Of a stretch of DNA of 64,000 nucleotides, positions 6,408 to 15,915 are shown piece by piece. The position numbers were made by a program, and so were the translations under genes. Each line of letters opens with the position of its first letter. The first letter of the stretch is position 1. This DNA comes from Rudaea sp. (lineage in GTDB: Bacteria; Pseudomonadota; Gammaproteobacteria; Xanthomonadales; Rhodanobacteraceae), in contig JARLJU010000340.1 of NCBI GenBank assembly GCA_031291055.1, positions 1 through 64,000 of the forward strand, written 5' to 3'. Below the pieces are notes generated by a model. It was not told where the DNA came from and did not search any database. It saw only the letters and a list, made by a program, of their open reading frames with translations.

Positions 6408-8498
6408 ATGCAATTTCGTCCGCTTGTCGCGGCGGTGCTGATCGGTATCAGTGCCATTGCCCACCCTGCAGAATCCGATCAAACGCTGCCGGTGATCGAG
6501 GTCACAACTTCGAAGCTGCCCGAGCCGGTCGACCAGACGCCTGCGATGATCAGCATCGTCGACGGCGACGAATTGAACAGCCGCGGCGCGTCCAACATGG
6601 CCTCCGCACTGGACCTGGTTCCGGGCGTCGAGGCGCCGGCGGGCGGCGACGCCGGACCGTCGAGCGCGGTGCCTTCGTTCTGGGGCCTGCACGAATTCGA
6701 TGCTTTCCTGCTGGTGGTGGATGGCGTGCCCTGGGGCGGCGCGTTCAATCCAATGATCACCACGTTCGACTTGAACGACGTGCAACGCATCGAAGTCCTG
6801 AAGGGAGCCGCACCGGTCATGTTTGGCGCGACCTCTTTCGTGGGCGTCGTGCAGGCGCTCCACTATCCGGCGGGCCAGGCCTCCAATGAAGTCGACATCG
6901 CTTATGGCAATCACGATTCGTGGAGTGGCTCGGCGGCAATCGCGCTGCCGCAGTCGGGCGACTACAAGCAGTCGTTCGCGATCGACGGTGAGAATCTCGG
7001 ATTTTCGGACCCGCGCGAGGTCGTAAAGAACGGGCAGGCCCTGTACCGCGGCTCGCTGAGCCTCGAGGACAGCACGTTGACAGTCGATGCCAACCTGTCG
7101 ATCGTCCGCGACGTGCCACCCAGCCCCGTCATCCGGGTCGGTACGACGCTCACTCCCGCGACGCCGATCGATGCCAATTTCAATCCGGCCGACGCCAGGA
7201 TCGACCAGGACCAAAACCACCTTGCCCTGGGATATACGCGCAGCGTGGGATGGGGTGAGTGGAGCACTACCATCTCGGCAACCCATTCCAACATCACCGA
7301 CATCCGCGCGTTTCTGCACCCGGATCTGAGCGGCACCGCCGATACCCAGAACCAGAGTCGCCTGATCGACGACGACTATTTCGATACCCACCTGACCCAT
7401 CTGTTCGGCAACAGTGTCAGCCTCACCGTCGGCGCCGACGCGCTTTACGGACACGGCACCCAGACCACCCTGAACGGCAACAGTGCCTATACGGTGCCAC
7501 TGGACGGATCCGTACTGCCGCCGCCGACAACGGCGGTGACCGTCAACGAAATCGGCGTGGTCGACGATCGCCGCGATTTCCTTGGGCAATACGCACAGGT
7601 CGACTGGAAGCCGGACAATCAATGGGATGTCGCGGCCGGCCTGCGCCTGAACGAGACCAACGAGAACAAGTTCTCCTCCGACCTGGTCGATCCCGATCCG
7701 CTGGTGTCCGAATCCGACAAACGGAATGTCGTCAAGCCGACCGAAACGCTGGGCACCAGCTACCGCTTCTGGCAGAGCGGCCCCGACGAAGCGGTGCTCT
7801 ATGCCGATTTCCGCAATGCCTTCAAGCCTTCGGCGCTCGACTTCGGACCGGACTACCAGCCCGCCGTGCTGCTGCCCGAGACGGCGAAAAGCTACGAAGC
7901 AGGCCTCAAGGGAGCTGCCATCGACGGTCGACTGACCTGGCAGACCGAAGTGTTCCTGTTGAATTTCAAGAATCTTGTCGTGCCCACCGCCGCCGGAGAT
8001 CTGGTCAATGCTGCAGGGGAACAGTTGAAGGGTGGTGAGTTCGAAGCACGCTTGCAAGTCGCCCCCGACCTCGCACTGGCGGGCAATCTCGCCTACCACG
8101 ATGCGCATTTCACCCAGTACCTGTTCGCCGATCCCAACACCGGCAACTACGTCGATGTGGCCGGAAGGGCCCTGCCGCTCTCTCCGCACGTCCTGGCTTC
8201 GGCAGGGATTCTCTACACGCCGAAGACCGGCTTCTACACTACCGTCGTCGGCAACTTTGTCGGCCGACGTTACCTGGACGAGGAGAACACGGCGCCTGTC
8301 GGCGCCTATGCGACCCTGGCCTCGACCGTCGGCTATCGCTTTGAACGCTACGCGGTGTCCGTCGAAGGCACCAACCTGTCCAATCGCCGCCCGCCTGTTA
8401 CGTCCAGCGAATTCGGCAGTGAATCGTTTTATCTGCTCAATGGCCGCATGGCCTGGTTGAAATTGAGCTATTGCCTTGATGCAAAGGGCTGCGGCTAG
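6408..8498 (+). CDS. TonB-dependent outer-membrane receptor
   Basis: The 696-residue product has a signal peptide (MQFRPLVAAVLIGISAIAHPAES). It continues with a plug domain (about residues 30-150: PVIEVTTSKLPEPVDQTP, LLVVDGVPWGGA, VQRIEVLKGAAPVMFGATSFVGVV) and a C-terminal 22-strand-type barrel ending in an aromatic-rich strand. TonB receptors import siderophores, vitamins, sugars or metals across the outer membrane using TonB-ExbBD energy; the substrate cannot be told here. The start was placed at the ATG preceded by GGAG rather than the TTG 18 bases earlier. The next gene downstream is a second, unrelated TonB receptor. Confidence 0.9.
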   Translation: MQFRPLVAAVLIGISAIAHPAESDQTLPVIEVTTSKLPEPVDQTPAMISIVDGDELNSRGASNMASALDLVPGVEAPAGGDAGPSSAVPSFWGLHEFDAFLLVVDGVPWGGAFNPMITTFDLNDVQRIEVLKGAAPVMFGATSFVGVVQALHYPAGQASNEVDIAYGNHDSWSGSAAIALPQSGDYKQSFAIDGENLGFSDPREVVKNGQALYRGSLSLEDSTLTVDANLSIVRDVPPSPVIRVGTTLTPATPIDANFNPADARIDQDQNHLALGYTRSVGWGEWSTTISATHSNITDIRAFLHPDLSGTADTQNQSRLIDDDYFDTHLTHLFGNSVSLTVGADALYGHGTQTTLNGNSAYTVPLDGSVLPPPTTAVTVNEIGVVDDRRDFLGQYAQVDWKPDNQWDVAAGLRLNETNENKFSSDLVDPDPLVSESDKRNVVKPTETLGTSYRFWQSGPDEAVLYADFRNAFKPSALDFGPDYQPAVLLPETAKSYEAGLKGAAIDGRLTWQTEVFLLNFKNLVVPTAAGDLVNAAGEQLKGGEFEARLQVAPDLALAGNLAYHDAHFTQYLFADPNTGNYVDVAGRALPLSPHVLASAGILYTPKTGFYTTVVGNFVGRRYLDEENTAPVGAYATLASTVGYRFERYAVSVEGTNLSNRRPPVTSSEFGSESFYLLNGRMAWLKLSYCLDAKGCG

Positions 8499-8742
8499 GA
8501 AGTCTGGGTAAGAGTCGCAGGGCCGCGCGAGGGCCTGTTTCCAATCACCTGCGCACTGCGCACGGGACGCGGTGCCAGTTGCTCTGCAAACGCGTCATCG
8601 GGGCCGTCTATGACTCAGACTGAAGACTGAGCGTGATAGTCATTAAGTCCTAGGAATTACGGCACTGTTCTGCTGCAAAAGAACTGTCAAAAATTCGCCC
8701 GGTGCTGCCGATCCGGAGCAGCATTACCACTGGGGGATACAC

Positions 8743-10950
8743 GTGAAGAGCTTTTTTCAATTCCCGGCCGCCTTGGCCGTTGGGGTAGTCTGTGCCATTG
8801 CTTTTCCTGCCGCAGCGCAGGACGCGACGCAAACACTTGAGCAGGTCAACGTCAAAGACCGTGCTTCGCAGGACGATACGCGTCCGAAGCTGCAGCACAT
8901 CATGAAGGAGGTCGACGGGGCACAGATCACGGTGACCAAGAAGACATCGATCACCAAGCTCGACAACATTCCAACCGTCGTCGACAACAATTTGCGCGAG
9001 CTGTTTTCGCAGACGCCGGGCTTGTTTGTCTCCGAGCAACAGACCGGAAGCCAGTTCAATCTGAGCTATCGCGGTATCGGCAATCCGCAGGAATCCGAAT
9101 TCGTCTCCGTGATGCAGGATGGCATACCGCTGGAAGGTGACTGGATCGGTTTCCCGACGCTGTACGTGTTGCCGTTGCCGCAGACCATTTCGCAGGTGCA
9201 ACTGATCCGTGGCGGCAGTTCGCTGCTGTACGGACCGGAGCCCGGCCCGGTCGTGAACTTCATCAGCCGCCTGCCGGATCCGAATCGCGAATCCGGCGGC
9301 TACAGCGAAAATATCGTGGGCAAGAATGGACTATCCGGCACGTTCAACAGCATTTCCGGAACCAAGGAACAGTGGGACTACCTGCTGGATGCGCACTATC
9401 GCACCGACGACGGCCAGCGCGAAAACGGTGGTTCGATCCTCAAGGGCGCGGACATGCATATCGGCTATCGCCCCGACGATGCAGGTTACTGGGCGCTGGA
9501 TTTCCACGGCTACGCACTGGCGGCGGGCGATCCCGGCAAATATGGATTCCCGGTTTTCCAGCGTGACGAGGACTTCACGCCCACGCCGTACAACAAGGAT
9601 TGGGTCAATCGTTACGTGTTGTCGCTCAGCAATCAGCAGCACTTCGGCCGTGATGCGGAACTGATTACCAAGATCTGGAGCGGTTATCAGAACCAGACCA
9701 CGCGTGCCGCCGCAGCGCTGCAGGATGTGCCGATGCCGACTTATCCCGCATCCTCGACAGTGCAGGACGAAACATTCCGTTTCACCGGCATCGATTCGCG
9801 TCTCGTCGATCATTGGGGCCACGGCAACGCATTCACGGCGGGGTTTGTGCTGTATCACTCCGATGCGCCATTCCGGCAGTGGGTGGATTCAAACCTCTAT
9901 GCCGACCGCGCGGACGAATTCACGCCAGCCTGCAGCGCGAGCGTGAAGGTCAATTGCCTGACCCTCAGCCAGCAGCGATCGACCGATTACGGTGCGATCT
10001 TTGCCGAGAATGTGTTCCGCCTGCCGGGTGAGTGGCACATCGTGCCGTCGGTGCGGCTGGAACGCGAAAACGTGGATATCAATGAAAGCGACCACGGCCT
10101 GCGCGGCACGCCAGGGCAGTTGCCGCTGGTCGATCGCTCCGTCGACCACACCGTGCCGCTGTTCGGTCTGGGCGTGGGCAACGATTTCGGCCACGCCAAC
10201 GAGACCTACTTCAACGTATCGCAGGGATGGCGGCCGGTGCGCTACTACGACATCGGCTCGCCGTTCGGCAATCTGGACCCGACCGCCGCAAACGATCCGA
10301 CCCCGACCCATGTATTGTCATTTGAAGGTGGCGTGCACGGTACGCCGGTCAATGGCTTGTTCTATGACGCCAGCCTGTTCTGGGTCAACGTCAAGGATCG
10401 CATCGAAAGCCAGCCCACGGGCGTTGGCAGCAATACGATCGATGTCAATACCGGCGATACGCGCAATCGCGGCTTCGAGGGACAGATAGACTACGATTTC
10501 CTGGCTGCCCGCGATCCGCACAGCACACAGCATTTCTCCGTATTTGCAAACGTGAGTTTGCTCAATGCGCGCTTCACGGCCTCGCGCACGCCGGCGCAGA
10601 TCGGCAAGATTCCCGCCTTTTCGCCGCGCTATCTGGCACGTGCCGGACTGGTCTATCGCGAGGACAAGAAGCTCAAACTGGCGCTCTCGGCGGTTTCCGC
10701 CGCCAGCCAGTATGCGCAGGATTCCAACAATCCATTTGGAACCGCCGGCACCGATTCATTCATTCCGGCCAAGGTGCCGCAATATACGGTATGGGACTTC
10801 TCCGGCGATTATTGGCTGGTGCCGAACGTGCGTCTGCTCGCTGGCATATCCAACATCGGCGACAAGAAATACTACGACCGCGTATTCTCGAACGGCATCG
10901 AGCCCGGATTGGGACGCACCTACTACGGTGGCTTTTCCTACGAGTTCTGA
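8743..10950 (+). CDS. TonB-dependent receptor, FecA-like
   Basis: The 735-residue protein begins at GTG after a GGGGGA ribosome binding site and has a clear signal peptide ending FPAAAQD. The plug domain (about residues 60-180) contains IPTVVDNNLRELFSQTPGLFVSEQQ and VQLIRGGSSLLYGPEPGPVVNFISR; the barrel ends GRTYYGGFSYEF with the terminal Phe needed for BAM insertion. The plug resembles Fe(III)-dicitrate-type receptors, so ferric citrate or a related chelate is a reasonable guess. There is no N-terminal signalling extension of the FecA/FecR type. A 12-bp hairpin follows the stop, then a histidine kinase and response regulator, which may sense the same stimulus. Confidence 0.9.
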   Translation: MKSFFQFPAALAVGVVCAIAFPAAAQDATQTLEQVNVKDRASQDDTRPKLQHIMKEVDGAQITVTKKTSITKLDNIPTVVDNNLRELFSQTPGLFVSEQQTGSQFNLSYRGIGNPQESEFVSVMQDGIPLEGDWIGFPTLYVLPLPQTISQVQLIRGGSSLLYGPEPGPVVNFISRLPDPNRESGGYSENIVGKNGLSGTFNSISGTKEQWDYLLDAHYRTDDGQRENGGSILKGADMHIGYRPDDAGYWALDFHGYALAAGDPGKYGFPVFQRDEDFTPTPYNKDWVNRYVLSLSNQQHFGRDAELITKIWSGYQNQTTRAAAALQDVPMPTYPASSTVQDETFRFTGIDSRLVDHWGHGNAFTAGFVLYHSDAPFRQWVDSNLYADRADEFTPACSASVKVNCLTLSQQRSTDYGAIFAENVFRLPGEWHIVPSVRLERENVDINESDHGLRGTPGQLPLVDRSVDHTVPLFGLGVGNDFGHANETYFNVSQGWRPVRYYDIGSPFGNLDPTAANDPTPTHVLSFEGGVHGTPVNGLFYDASLFWVNVKDRIESQPTGVGSNTIDVNTGDTRNRGFEGQIDYDFLAARDPHSTQHFSVFANVSLLNARFTASRTPAQIGKIPAFSPRYLARAGLVYREDKKLKLALSAVSAASQYAQDSNNPFGTAGTDSFIPAKVPQYTVWDFSGDYWLVPNVRLLAGISNIGDKKYYDRVFSNGIEPGLGRTYYGGFSYEF

Positions 10951-10960
10951 TACTTCGCCG

Positions 10961-10988
10961 GCCTTCCTCCGCGCAGGCGGGGGAAGGC
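10961..10988. repeat. CC-rich palindromic hairpin (REP-like)
   Basis: The two arms form a 12-bp stem (one G-T pair) around the loop GCAG, starting 10 bases after the receptor stop. There is no T-tract. Its arm GCCTTCCTCCGC is close to the CCTTCTCCC arms of the double hairpin inside the yyaL-like gene at 36.1 kb, so both may belong to one repeat family. It could also attenuate read-through into the kinase gene. Confidence 0.5.
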
Positions 10989-11071
10989 ATGGCGGGCAGA
11001 AGACGCCGCCCAGGCTCAGCGCGGCCGGGACCGGCTATGCTTGATATCCGATTCGAGTTTCCGGCACCTGC

Positions 11072-12523
11072 ATGAAACCGCTGCGCCCGCAACTTCGTGG
11101 CCTGATTTTCAAACTCGCGCTTTTCTACGTGCTGCTGTCGCTGCCGAGCCTGATCCTGGTCGAATCGGCGATCCTGATTTTCGAGTTCAACGGGTTCATG
11201 CAAGGTGTGGAAGCCGGATCGCTGACGCACGCGGCGGCGCGGGCGGCGAACGATCTTGCGGCTGACTGGCCGAACGTGCCGCAGGATGAAGAGCGCGGAC
11301 TGGCGACCTGGACCGAGGCCTGGATCCTGCGCCTGCAGCGTCCCGACGGCGGCCTGGTCGAGAAAGAGTCGTATATTCTGGTTGAACTTGCCGCGGACCC
11401 GCTCGCCGCCGCCGTGCTGGCCCCCGATGGTCGCGTGATCGCGCAGACGCCGCACGAGCCTCGCTGGCAGATGGAACTACCCGGCGCGAATGCGCCGGAA
11501 TTTGCCCTCGCCAGCGCCAGCGGGTTGCCGCAGCGATTGCCCGGCGCCGAGAGCCCATACCGCATCCGCCGCGTGCTGACACCGGTTCGCGCCAGCGATG
11601 GCAGCCTGCGCGGATTCCTGTTTGTCGAGCTGCGCCTGCCCGTGCCGTGGCACCGGTTTCTGCTCGATCTGAGTCTGGAATGGCCGGTCGTGCTCGGATA
11701 CCTCATCGTGTTCGGCATCGCTTCGTCGTTTTTCCTCGCCGCGTGGGTGACGCGCCGGCTCAACCGCGTCGCCCGGGCTGCCGCCGCCTGGAGCCGCGGC
11801 GACTTCAGCGACCGCATCCAGGATCACTCGCGCGATGAACTGGGCCGCCTGTCCGGGCTGCTCGATGGCATGGCGCTGGAACTCAAGGCTCTGATGCGTT
11901 CGCGCGCACAATTGGCCACGCTCGCCGAACGCCAGCGCCTGGCGCGCGACCTGCACGATACGGTGAAGCAGAAAGCTTTCGCGCTGAACATGCAGCTGGC
12001 GACGGCGCGGCGGCAGCTCAACGCGCATCCGGTCGCGGCGAACGTGGCGCAGGCCGAACGTCTGAGCCAGCAGATCCAGCAGGAACTGGTGCAGATCCTC
12101 GATGAGTTGCGCGCTTCCGACGCCGAATTGCCGCTCACCGAGCGGCTGCGTCGGCGCTCGCTGGAGTGGGCGCAGGTCAGCGGCGTGATCCTGGATCTGG
12201 ACATCGTGGAAGTCCAGCCGCTGCCGGCCGAGATGGAAGAGGCGGTCTTGCGCATCGCCGACGAAGCACTGGCCAATGTATTGCGTCACAGCGGCGCCGA
12301 TCATGTCGCGCTTACTTTGCGCCTCGACGGCGACAGGTTGTATCTGATCATCGCCGACAATGGCCTGGGCACCAGCGGCGCCGCGCCGTCGGGAATGGGG
12401 CTGGCGAACATGCGCGAGCGCGCGCAAGCTCTGCCGAAAGGAACGTTCGACCTCGATAGCGGCGCCGGGCAGGGTACCCGCGTCCGCATCAGCTTCTCAA
12501 TTACCGGGACTACGACTGCATGA
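11072..12523 (+). CDS. sensor histidine kinase, NarL-type (HisKA_3)
   Basis: The 483-residue kinase has two transmembrane helices (about 11-35 and 205-226) flanking a periplasmic sensor of about 165 residues. A HAMP linker follows (227-280), then the dimerisation and phosphoacceptor helix ERQRLARDLHDTVKQKAF with His295, and a HATPase_c domain (N-box EALANVLRHSGA, G-box ADNGLGTSG and MGLANMRERA). It should autophosphorylate and pass phosphate to the LuxR-type regulator whose gene overlaps its stop (ATGA). The signal is unknown. Its position directly after a TonB receptor suggests a nutrient or envelope cue, but that is inference. Confidence 0.92.
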   Translation: MKPLRPQLRGLIFKLALFYVLLSLPSLILVESAILIFEFNGFMQGVEAGSLTHAAARAANDLAADWPNVPQDEERGLATWTEAWILRLQRPDGGLVEKESYILVELAADPLAAAVLAPDGRVIAQTPHEPRWQMELPGANAPEFALASASGLPQRLPGAESPYRIRRVLTPVRASDGSLRGFLFVELRLPVPWHRFLLDLSLEWPVVLGYLIVFGIASSFFLAAWVTRRLNRVARAAAAWSRGDFSDRIQDHSRDELGRLSGLLDGMALELKALMRSRAQLATLAERQRLARDLHDTVKQKAFALNMQLATARRQLNAHPVAANVAQAERLSQQIQQELVQILDELRASDAELPLTERLRRRSLEWAQVSGVILDLDIVEVQPLPAEMEEAVLRIADEALANVLRHSGADHVALTLRLDGDRLYLIIADNGLGTSGAAPSGMGLANMRERAQALPKGTFDLDSGAGQGTRVRISFSITGTTTA

Positions 12524-13176
12524 AGACCGATCCGATCCGCCTCGTCATCGCCGACGATCATGTGCTGGTGCGTCAGGGTATCCGCGCGTTCCTGGAAACC
12601 CACGCCGATCTGTCCATTGTCGGCGAGGCCGACGATGCCGCCAGCGCGACCGCGATTTGTGCCGAACGCAAACCGCAGGTCGCCCTGATCGACATGGTCA
12701 TGCCCGGTGGCGGCATCGCTGCCGTGCGCGACATCCGCGCCGCCAGTCCCGGCACGCAGGTGGTGCTGCTGACCTCGTTCGAGGATGCGCAGCAGATCCT
12801 CGCGGCCGTGCAGGCTGGGGCACTGTCGTGCCTGCTCAAGGATATCGACGCCGACGACCTGGCCGATACCGTGCGCAAGGCCGCTCGCGGCGAAGCGGTG
12901 CTGCATCCGCGCGTCGCCGGACACCTGATGGAAGCCCTGCGCCGCGGCAGCACGGCGCCCGGCGCCGCGCTGCTCGAATCGCTCAGCCAGCGCGAACGCG
13001 AAGTCCTGGCCCTGATGGCCGAAGGCATGAGCAACCAGCAGATCGCCGACCAGCTGGGCATCAGCGAAAAGACGGTGAAGACCCATGTCAGCAACGTGCT
13101 GGCGAAGCTCGAGGTCACCGACCGCACGCAGGCGGCGGTGTATGCGTGGAAGAGCGGGTTGAAGAAGCCTGCGTGA
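12520..13176 (+). CDS. LuxR/NarL-family response regulator
   Basis: The 218-residue regulator has a receiver domain with acidic pocket D12-D13, phosphoacceptor D58 (VALIDMVMPGGG) and the conserved Lys in CLLKD. A C-terminal helix-turn-helix (LSQREREVLALMAEGMSN, then IADQLGISEKTVKTHVSNVL) is typical of NarL/LuxR activators. Overlap with the kinase gene shows they are one two-component pair. Targets are not evident; the upstream receptor genes are candidates. Confidence 0.94.
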   Translation: MKTDPIRLVIADDHVLVRQGIRAFLETHADLSIVGEADDAASATAICAERKPQVALIDMVMPGGGIAAVRDIRAASPGTQVVLLTSFEDAQQILAAVQAGALSCLLKDIDADDLADTVRKAARGEAVLHPRVAGHLMEALRRGSTAPGAALLESLSQREREVLALMAEGMSNQQIADQLGISEKTVKTHVSNVLAKLEVTDRTQAAVYAWKSGLKKPA

Positions 13177-13225
13177 ATGTTCGGCAGCAGGAAAGGTCAG
13201 CACGCGCGAAGCGACCGAAAACGAT

Positions 13226-13255
13226 AGCGCCCACGCCGAGTAAGGCGCGGGCGCT
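13226..13255. terminator. bidirectional hairpin between convergent genes
   Basis: AGCGCCC and GGGCGCT pair, with an inner GCC/GGC pair, between the convergent response regulator and beta-propeller genes. On the minus strand the stem is followed by ATCGTTTTC, so it best serves as the end of the minus-strand transcript. On the plus strand only TTTG follows. Confidence 0.6.
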
Positions 13256-13273
13256 TTGATGCGCACAAGCTAG

Positions 13274-15856
13274 TTAATTGCCATCGAATCCATCGATGAA
13301 GATCGCGTCAAGATTCAGGCGGAAAGCACCGCGTCCATGAGTACACGCGAGAACCGTGTGTGTATCGCGGTTCGCGCTGAGCGAGAACACGGCAACATTG
13401 GGCATGCCCTGGTTGTACGGATACCAAGTTGCGCCTTCATCGGTCGACAAGTACATGCCAATATCGGTTCCTGCCCAGATTTGACCGGGGAATACCGGAT
13501 CCCAAACAACGGTGTTAACCGGAATGTCCGGCAAGCCGTTGGACGCATCAGCCCAAGTGTTGCCGCCATCCGTAGAGATACGCACGTTGTGCGCCGGCGT
13601 GCCGCCGCTGAAACCGGCGCGCGACTCAATCACGATGTTGGGATTGCGCGGATAGACCGCTATCTGAGAGACGTATTGAGCGACCGTACCATCAACATTG
13701 GTGAACGTTGCGCCCGAGTCCGTGGAGCGCCAAACATTGCCATTGCTCGAGCCGACGAAGATCGCGCTGGCGTTGGTATTTGGTACGACATTCGGCACGG
13801 TTTCGATGTAGCTGATGACTCCGGTTGCCGTCGACGGCGAAATCGCGGCGCCGAAATTGGTCGAACCGCCCAGTGGTGAAAAAATATGCATTGTATACGG
13901 CGGATTGCCGGTAAGCGCGTTCCACTGCGTAATGGTCTGGTTGAAAAAATCTGGCGCGATGTACAGCGACTGCGTACCGAAATACAACGTGCTCGGGTTG
14001 CTGTGATCAAGCTGCATCGGCGCATAGAACAACACGGCGTCGCTGGGATTCATTCCGGAAGTAATGAATCCGGGTATTTCGCCAGCAAACGAGAAGTAGT
14101 CCGCCGGTTGCGAAGCCGGCCCGTTCACGGCGGGGCTAGCGCCAATCTGCGAGTTGGATTCGTTGAAATATGTGTGTGTGACAAAGTTTGGTGCGCCCTG
14201 ATCGATCAGTGCAAAGCCACCATCGCCATCGTCGCTGTGCGACCAGGCGGTATTGCCGAGGAAGCTGTCGGTACCATTGTCCTGCGTGCCGCCATAGGCC
14301 TGATTTGGGTCGGTCGGGTGCAGGTCGCAGATCTGAAACTGGGTCAGGACCTGGTTTGTATTGGCGCTGACCCAATGCGCACCGCGGTCAGTTGAATAGA
14401 AAATGCCGCCATCGTTGCCGACCCACACCTCGTTGGGCGCACCCGGCCAGGTCGTGATGTCGTGAATGTCCGCATGCAGCGCGGATTTGCCGTCAACCGA
14501 GCCCAATTCGTCGATAAATGTCACGCCACCATCCGTTGACTGCATGAATGAAGTCGGAAGAGGACTGCCATCACCGCCGTCACCTGCGCCGCCCGTATAG
14601 ACTGTCGTGGCGGTCCCGGGTTCGACGTAAACCGGCATGTCATAGAAACATTGTCCCTGGCAAAAGCCATCGGCAGCGGTAAGGTTTGTCCACGTCGTGC
14701 CACCATCGACCGACTTGTACAATGTACCGCCAAAATAGTTCGGACCACTTTGCTGGCTGACTGGCACATCGCTGGTGCCGAGATAAAGCACAGTGTTGCC
14801 GCCGGCGTAGGTAGTCGTGATCCATGTTCTATTCAGTGCACCGGCAGTGCCGATTTGCGGCAAGCCAGTAGCCACGCCGTCCACGATAGACCACGTCAGA
14901 CCGCCGTCATCGGATCGCAACAACGCTCCACCAACCGTGCCGCTGAGCGTCGCGGCTGCCCAGAATCGGGTATTGGGAGCGGTAAACGACGGATTCGGAT
15001 CCTGGACGATGCGCGCTATGCGCAACGTACCGGCTGGGTTGGGAAATACTTGCGTCCAGGTATTGCCGCCATCCGTCGAGCGATAAATTCCGCGCAATGG
15101 CGGATTGGGTGGAATCTCGCCGTCGATTCCCGCATAACCGGTAGACGAGCCTGCCAAAACGATCTGCGGATTGGTGCTATCGACAACAATCGAGCTCACG
15201 GCGCGATTCAGGAATTGGGCCGATCCCAGCGGCCCTTGCCAGGTCCGACCGGAGTCTGTGGATTTGTATATTCCTATGCCAGCGAAGGAATCGCCGCTGA
15301 AATTCGCCTCGCCGGTGCCAACGTAAATCGTTGCTTGATTGAGTGGATGACTGCCTGGGGCGATAGCAATCGTGCCAATAGCCAAAGAGCCAAGGTAGTC
15401 GGTTAGTGGCACCCAACTATTGCCGTGATCGAGCGAACGCCATACACCGCCCTGCGCGCCGCCGATGTAGACGGCGCTGTCGATGCCGTCGATAGCGATG
15501 GCATTCACGCGGCCGGAGACGGGTGAGCGGCTGCTTGGGCTGGCGTCGGTTGGGGTCTGCCCCAGAACGATCGGTCCAGGGCCGATGTTCTGCCACACCT
15601 CGGAATGCAATTGCGCGTCGAGACTGTGCATCACAGCAGGGTCATTCTTGTCCGCGGTGATCGCCGCTTGAAATTGCTGATAAGCCTCAAGCCGGGCCTG
15701 TGCTGCGTTGAACGGAACGCCATAGGGCGCAGTTCGCCGCAACATGAAATACTCTTCACGCTGTTGTGCGGTATCGCCGGCTTCTTCCGTGACAGTTGGC
15801 GGGAGGCGGACGGCGTGACCGGCGGAACTCAGCAGCGCCAGTGCAAGCGCCGACAA
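13274..15856 (-). CDS. secreted BNR/Asp-box beta-propeller protein with C-terminal IFIDGFDGN
   Basis: About 860 residues with many BNR/Asp-box repeats (S-x-D-x-G-x-x-W type: KSTDSGRTW, RSTDGGNTW, KSVDGGTTW and others), as in sortilin/Vps10-like and GH74-like propellers. No catalytic residues are apparent. The product is probably exported. The open frame begins at TTG without a ribosome binding site, directly with a hydrophobic core (SALALALLSSAGHA). A GTG with a GGAG site at 15875 encodes VNKLTTF in the frame offset by one base. Removing one T of the TTT run would give the ideal signal peptide VNKLTTLSALALALLSSAGHA in two joined parts. The gene is therefore probably frameshifted at its start, or the sequence has an error there. 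The C-terminus IFIDGFDGN looks like a family-specific tail signal. Confidence 0.82.
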   Translation of the reverse strand: MSALALALLSSAGHAVRLPPTVTEEAGDTAQQREEYFMLRRTAPYGVPFNAAQARLEAYQQFQAAITADKNDPAVMHSLDAQLHSEVWQNIGPGPIVLGQTPTDASPSSRSPVSGRVNAIAIDGIDSAVYIGGAQGGVWRSLDHGNSWVPLTDYLGSLAIGTIAIAPGSHPLNQATIYVGTGEANFSGDSFAGIGIYKSTDSGRTWQGPLGSAQFLNRAVSSIVVDSTNPQIVLAGSSTGYAGIDGEIPPNPPLRGIYRSTDGGNTWTQVFPNPAGTLRIARIVQDPNPSFTAPNTRFWAAATLSGTVGGALLRSDDGGLTWSIVDGVATGLPQIGTAGALNRTWITTTYAGGNTVLYLGTSDVPVSQQSGPNYFGGTLYKSVDGGTTWTNLTAADGFCQGQCFYDMPVYVEPGTATTVYTGGAGDGGDGSPLPTSFMQSTDGGVTFIDELGSVDGKSALHADIHDITTWPGAPNEVWVGNDGGIFYSTDRGAHWVSANTNQVLTQFQICDLHPTDPNQAYGGTQDNGTDSFLGNTAWSHSDDGDGGFALIDQGAPNFVTHTYFNESNSQIGASPAVNGPASQPADYFSFAGEIPGFITSGMNPSDAVLFYAPMQLDHSNPSTLYFGTQSLYIAPDFFNQTITQWNALTGNPPYTMHIFSPLGGSTNFGAAISPSTATGVISYIETVPNVVPNTNASAIFVGSSNGNVWRSTDSGATFTNVDGTVAQYVSQIAVYPRNPNIVIESRAGFSGGTPAHNVRISTDGGNTWADASNGLPDIPVNTVVWDPVFPGQIWAGTDIGMYLSTDEGATWYPYNQGMPNVAVFSLSANRDTHTVLACTHGRGAFRLNLDAIFIDGFDGN

Positions 15857-15915
15857 ATGTGGTGAGCTTGTTCACAGCTTTTTTCTCCGTTTGACGGGCA
15901 GGGTGGTTCGAGTAA

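Noticed and set aside
4518-8189. Very long open frames on the minus strand opposite the diguanylate cyclase and the first TonB receptor
   Set aside because: They are antisense to proteins with clear domains, lack start signals, and their translations are Arg/Gln/Val-rich with no family pattern, as expected for high-GC mirror frames.
8499-8742. Fur box or terminator between the two TonB receptor genes
   Set aside because: GATAGTCATTAAG is only a partial Fur-box match, and the CAGGGCC/GGCCTG stem is short with a bulge and lacks a T-tract.
12301-13266. Minus-strand frame opposite the NarL-type response regulator
   Set aside because: It is antisense to a clear receiver and helix-turn-helix protein and has no domain of its own.
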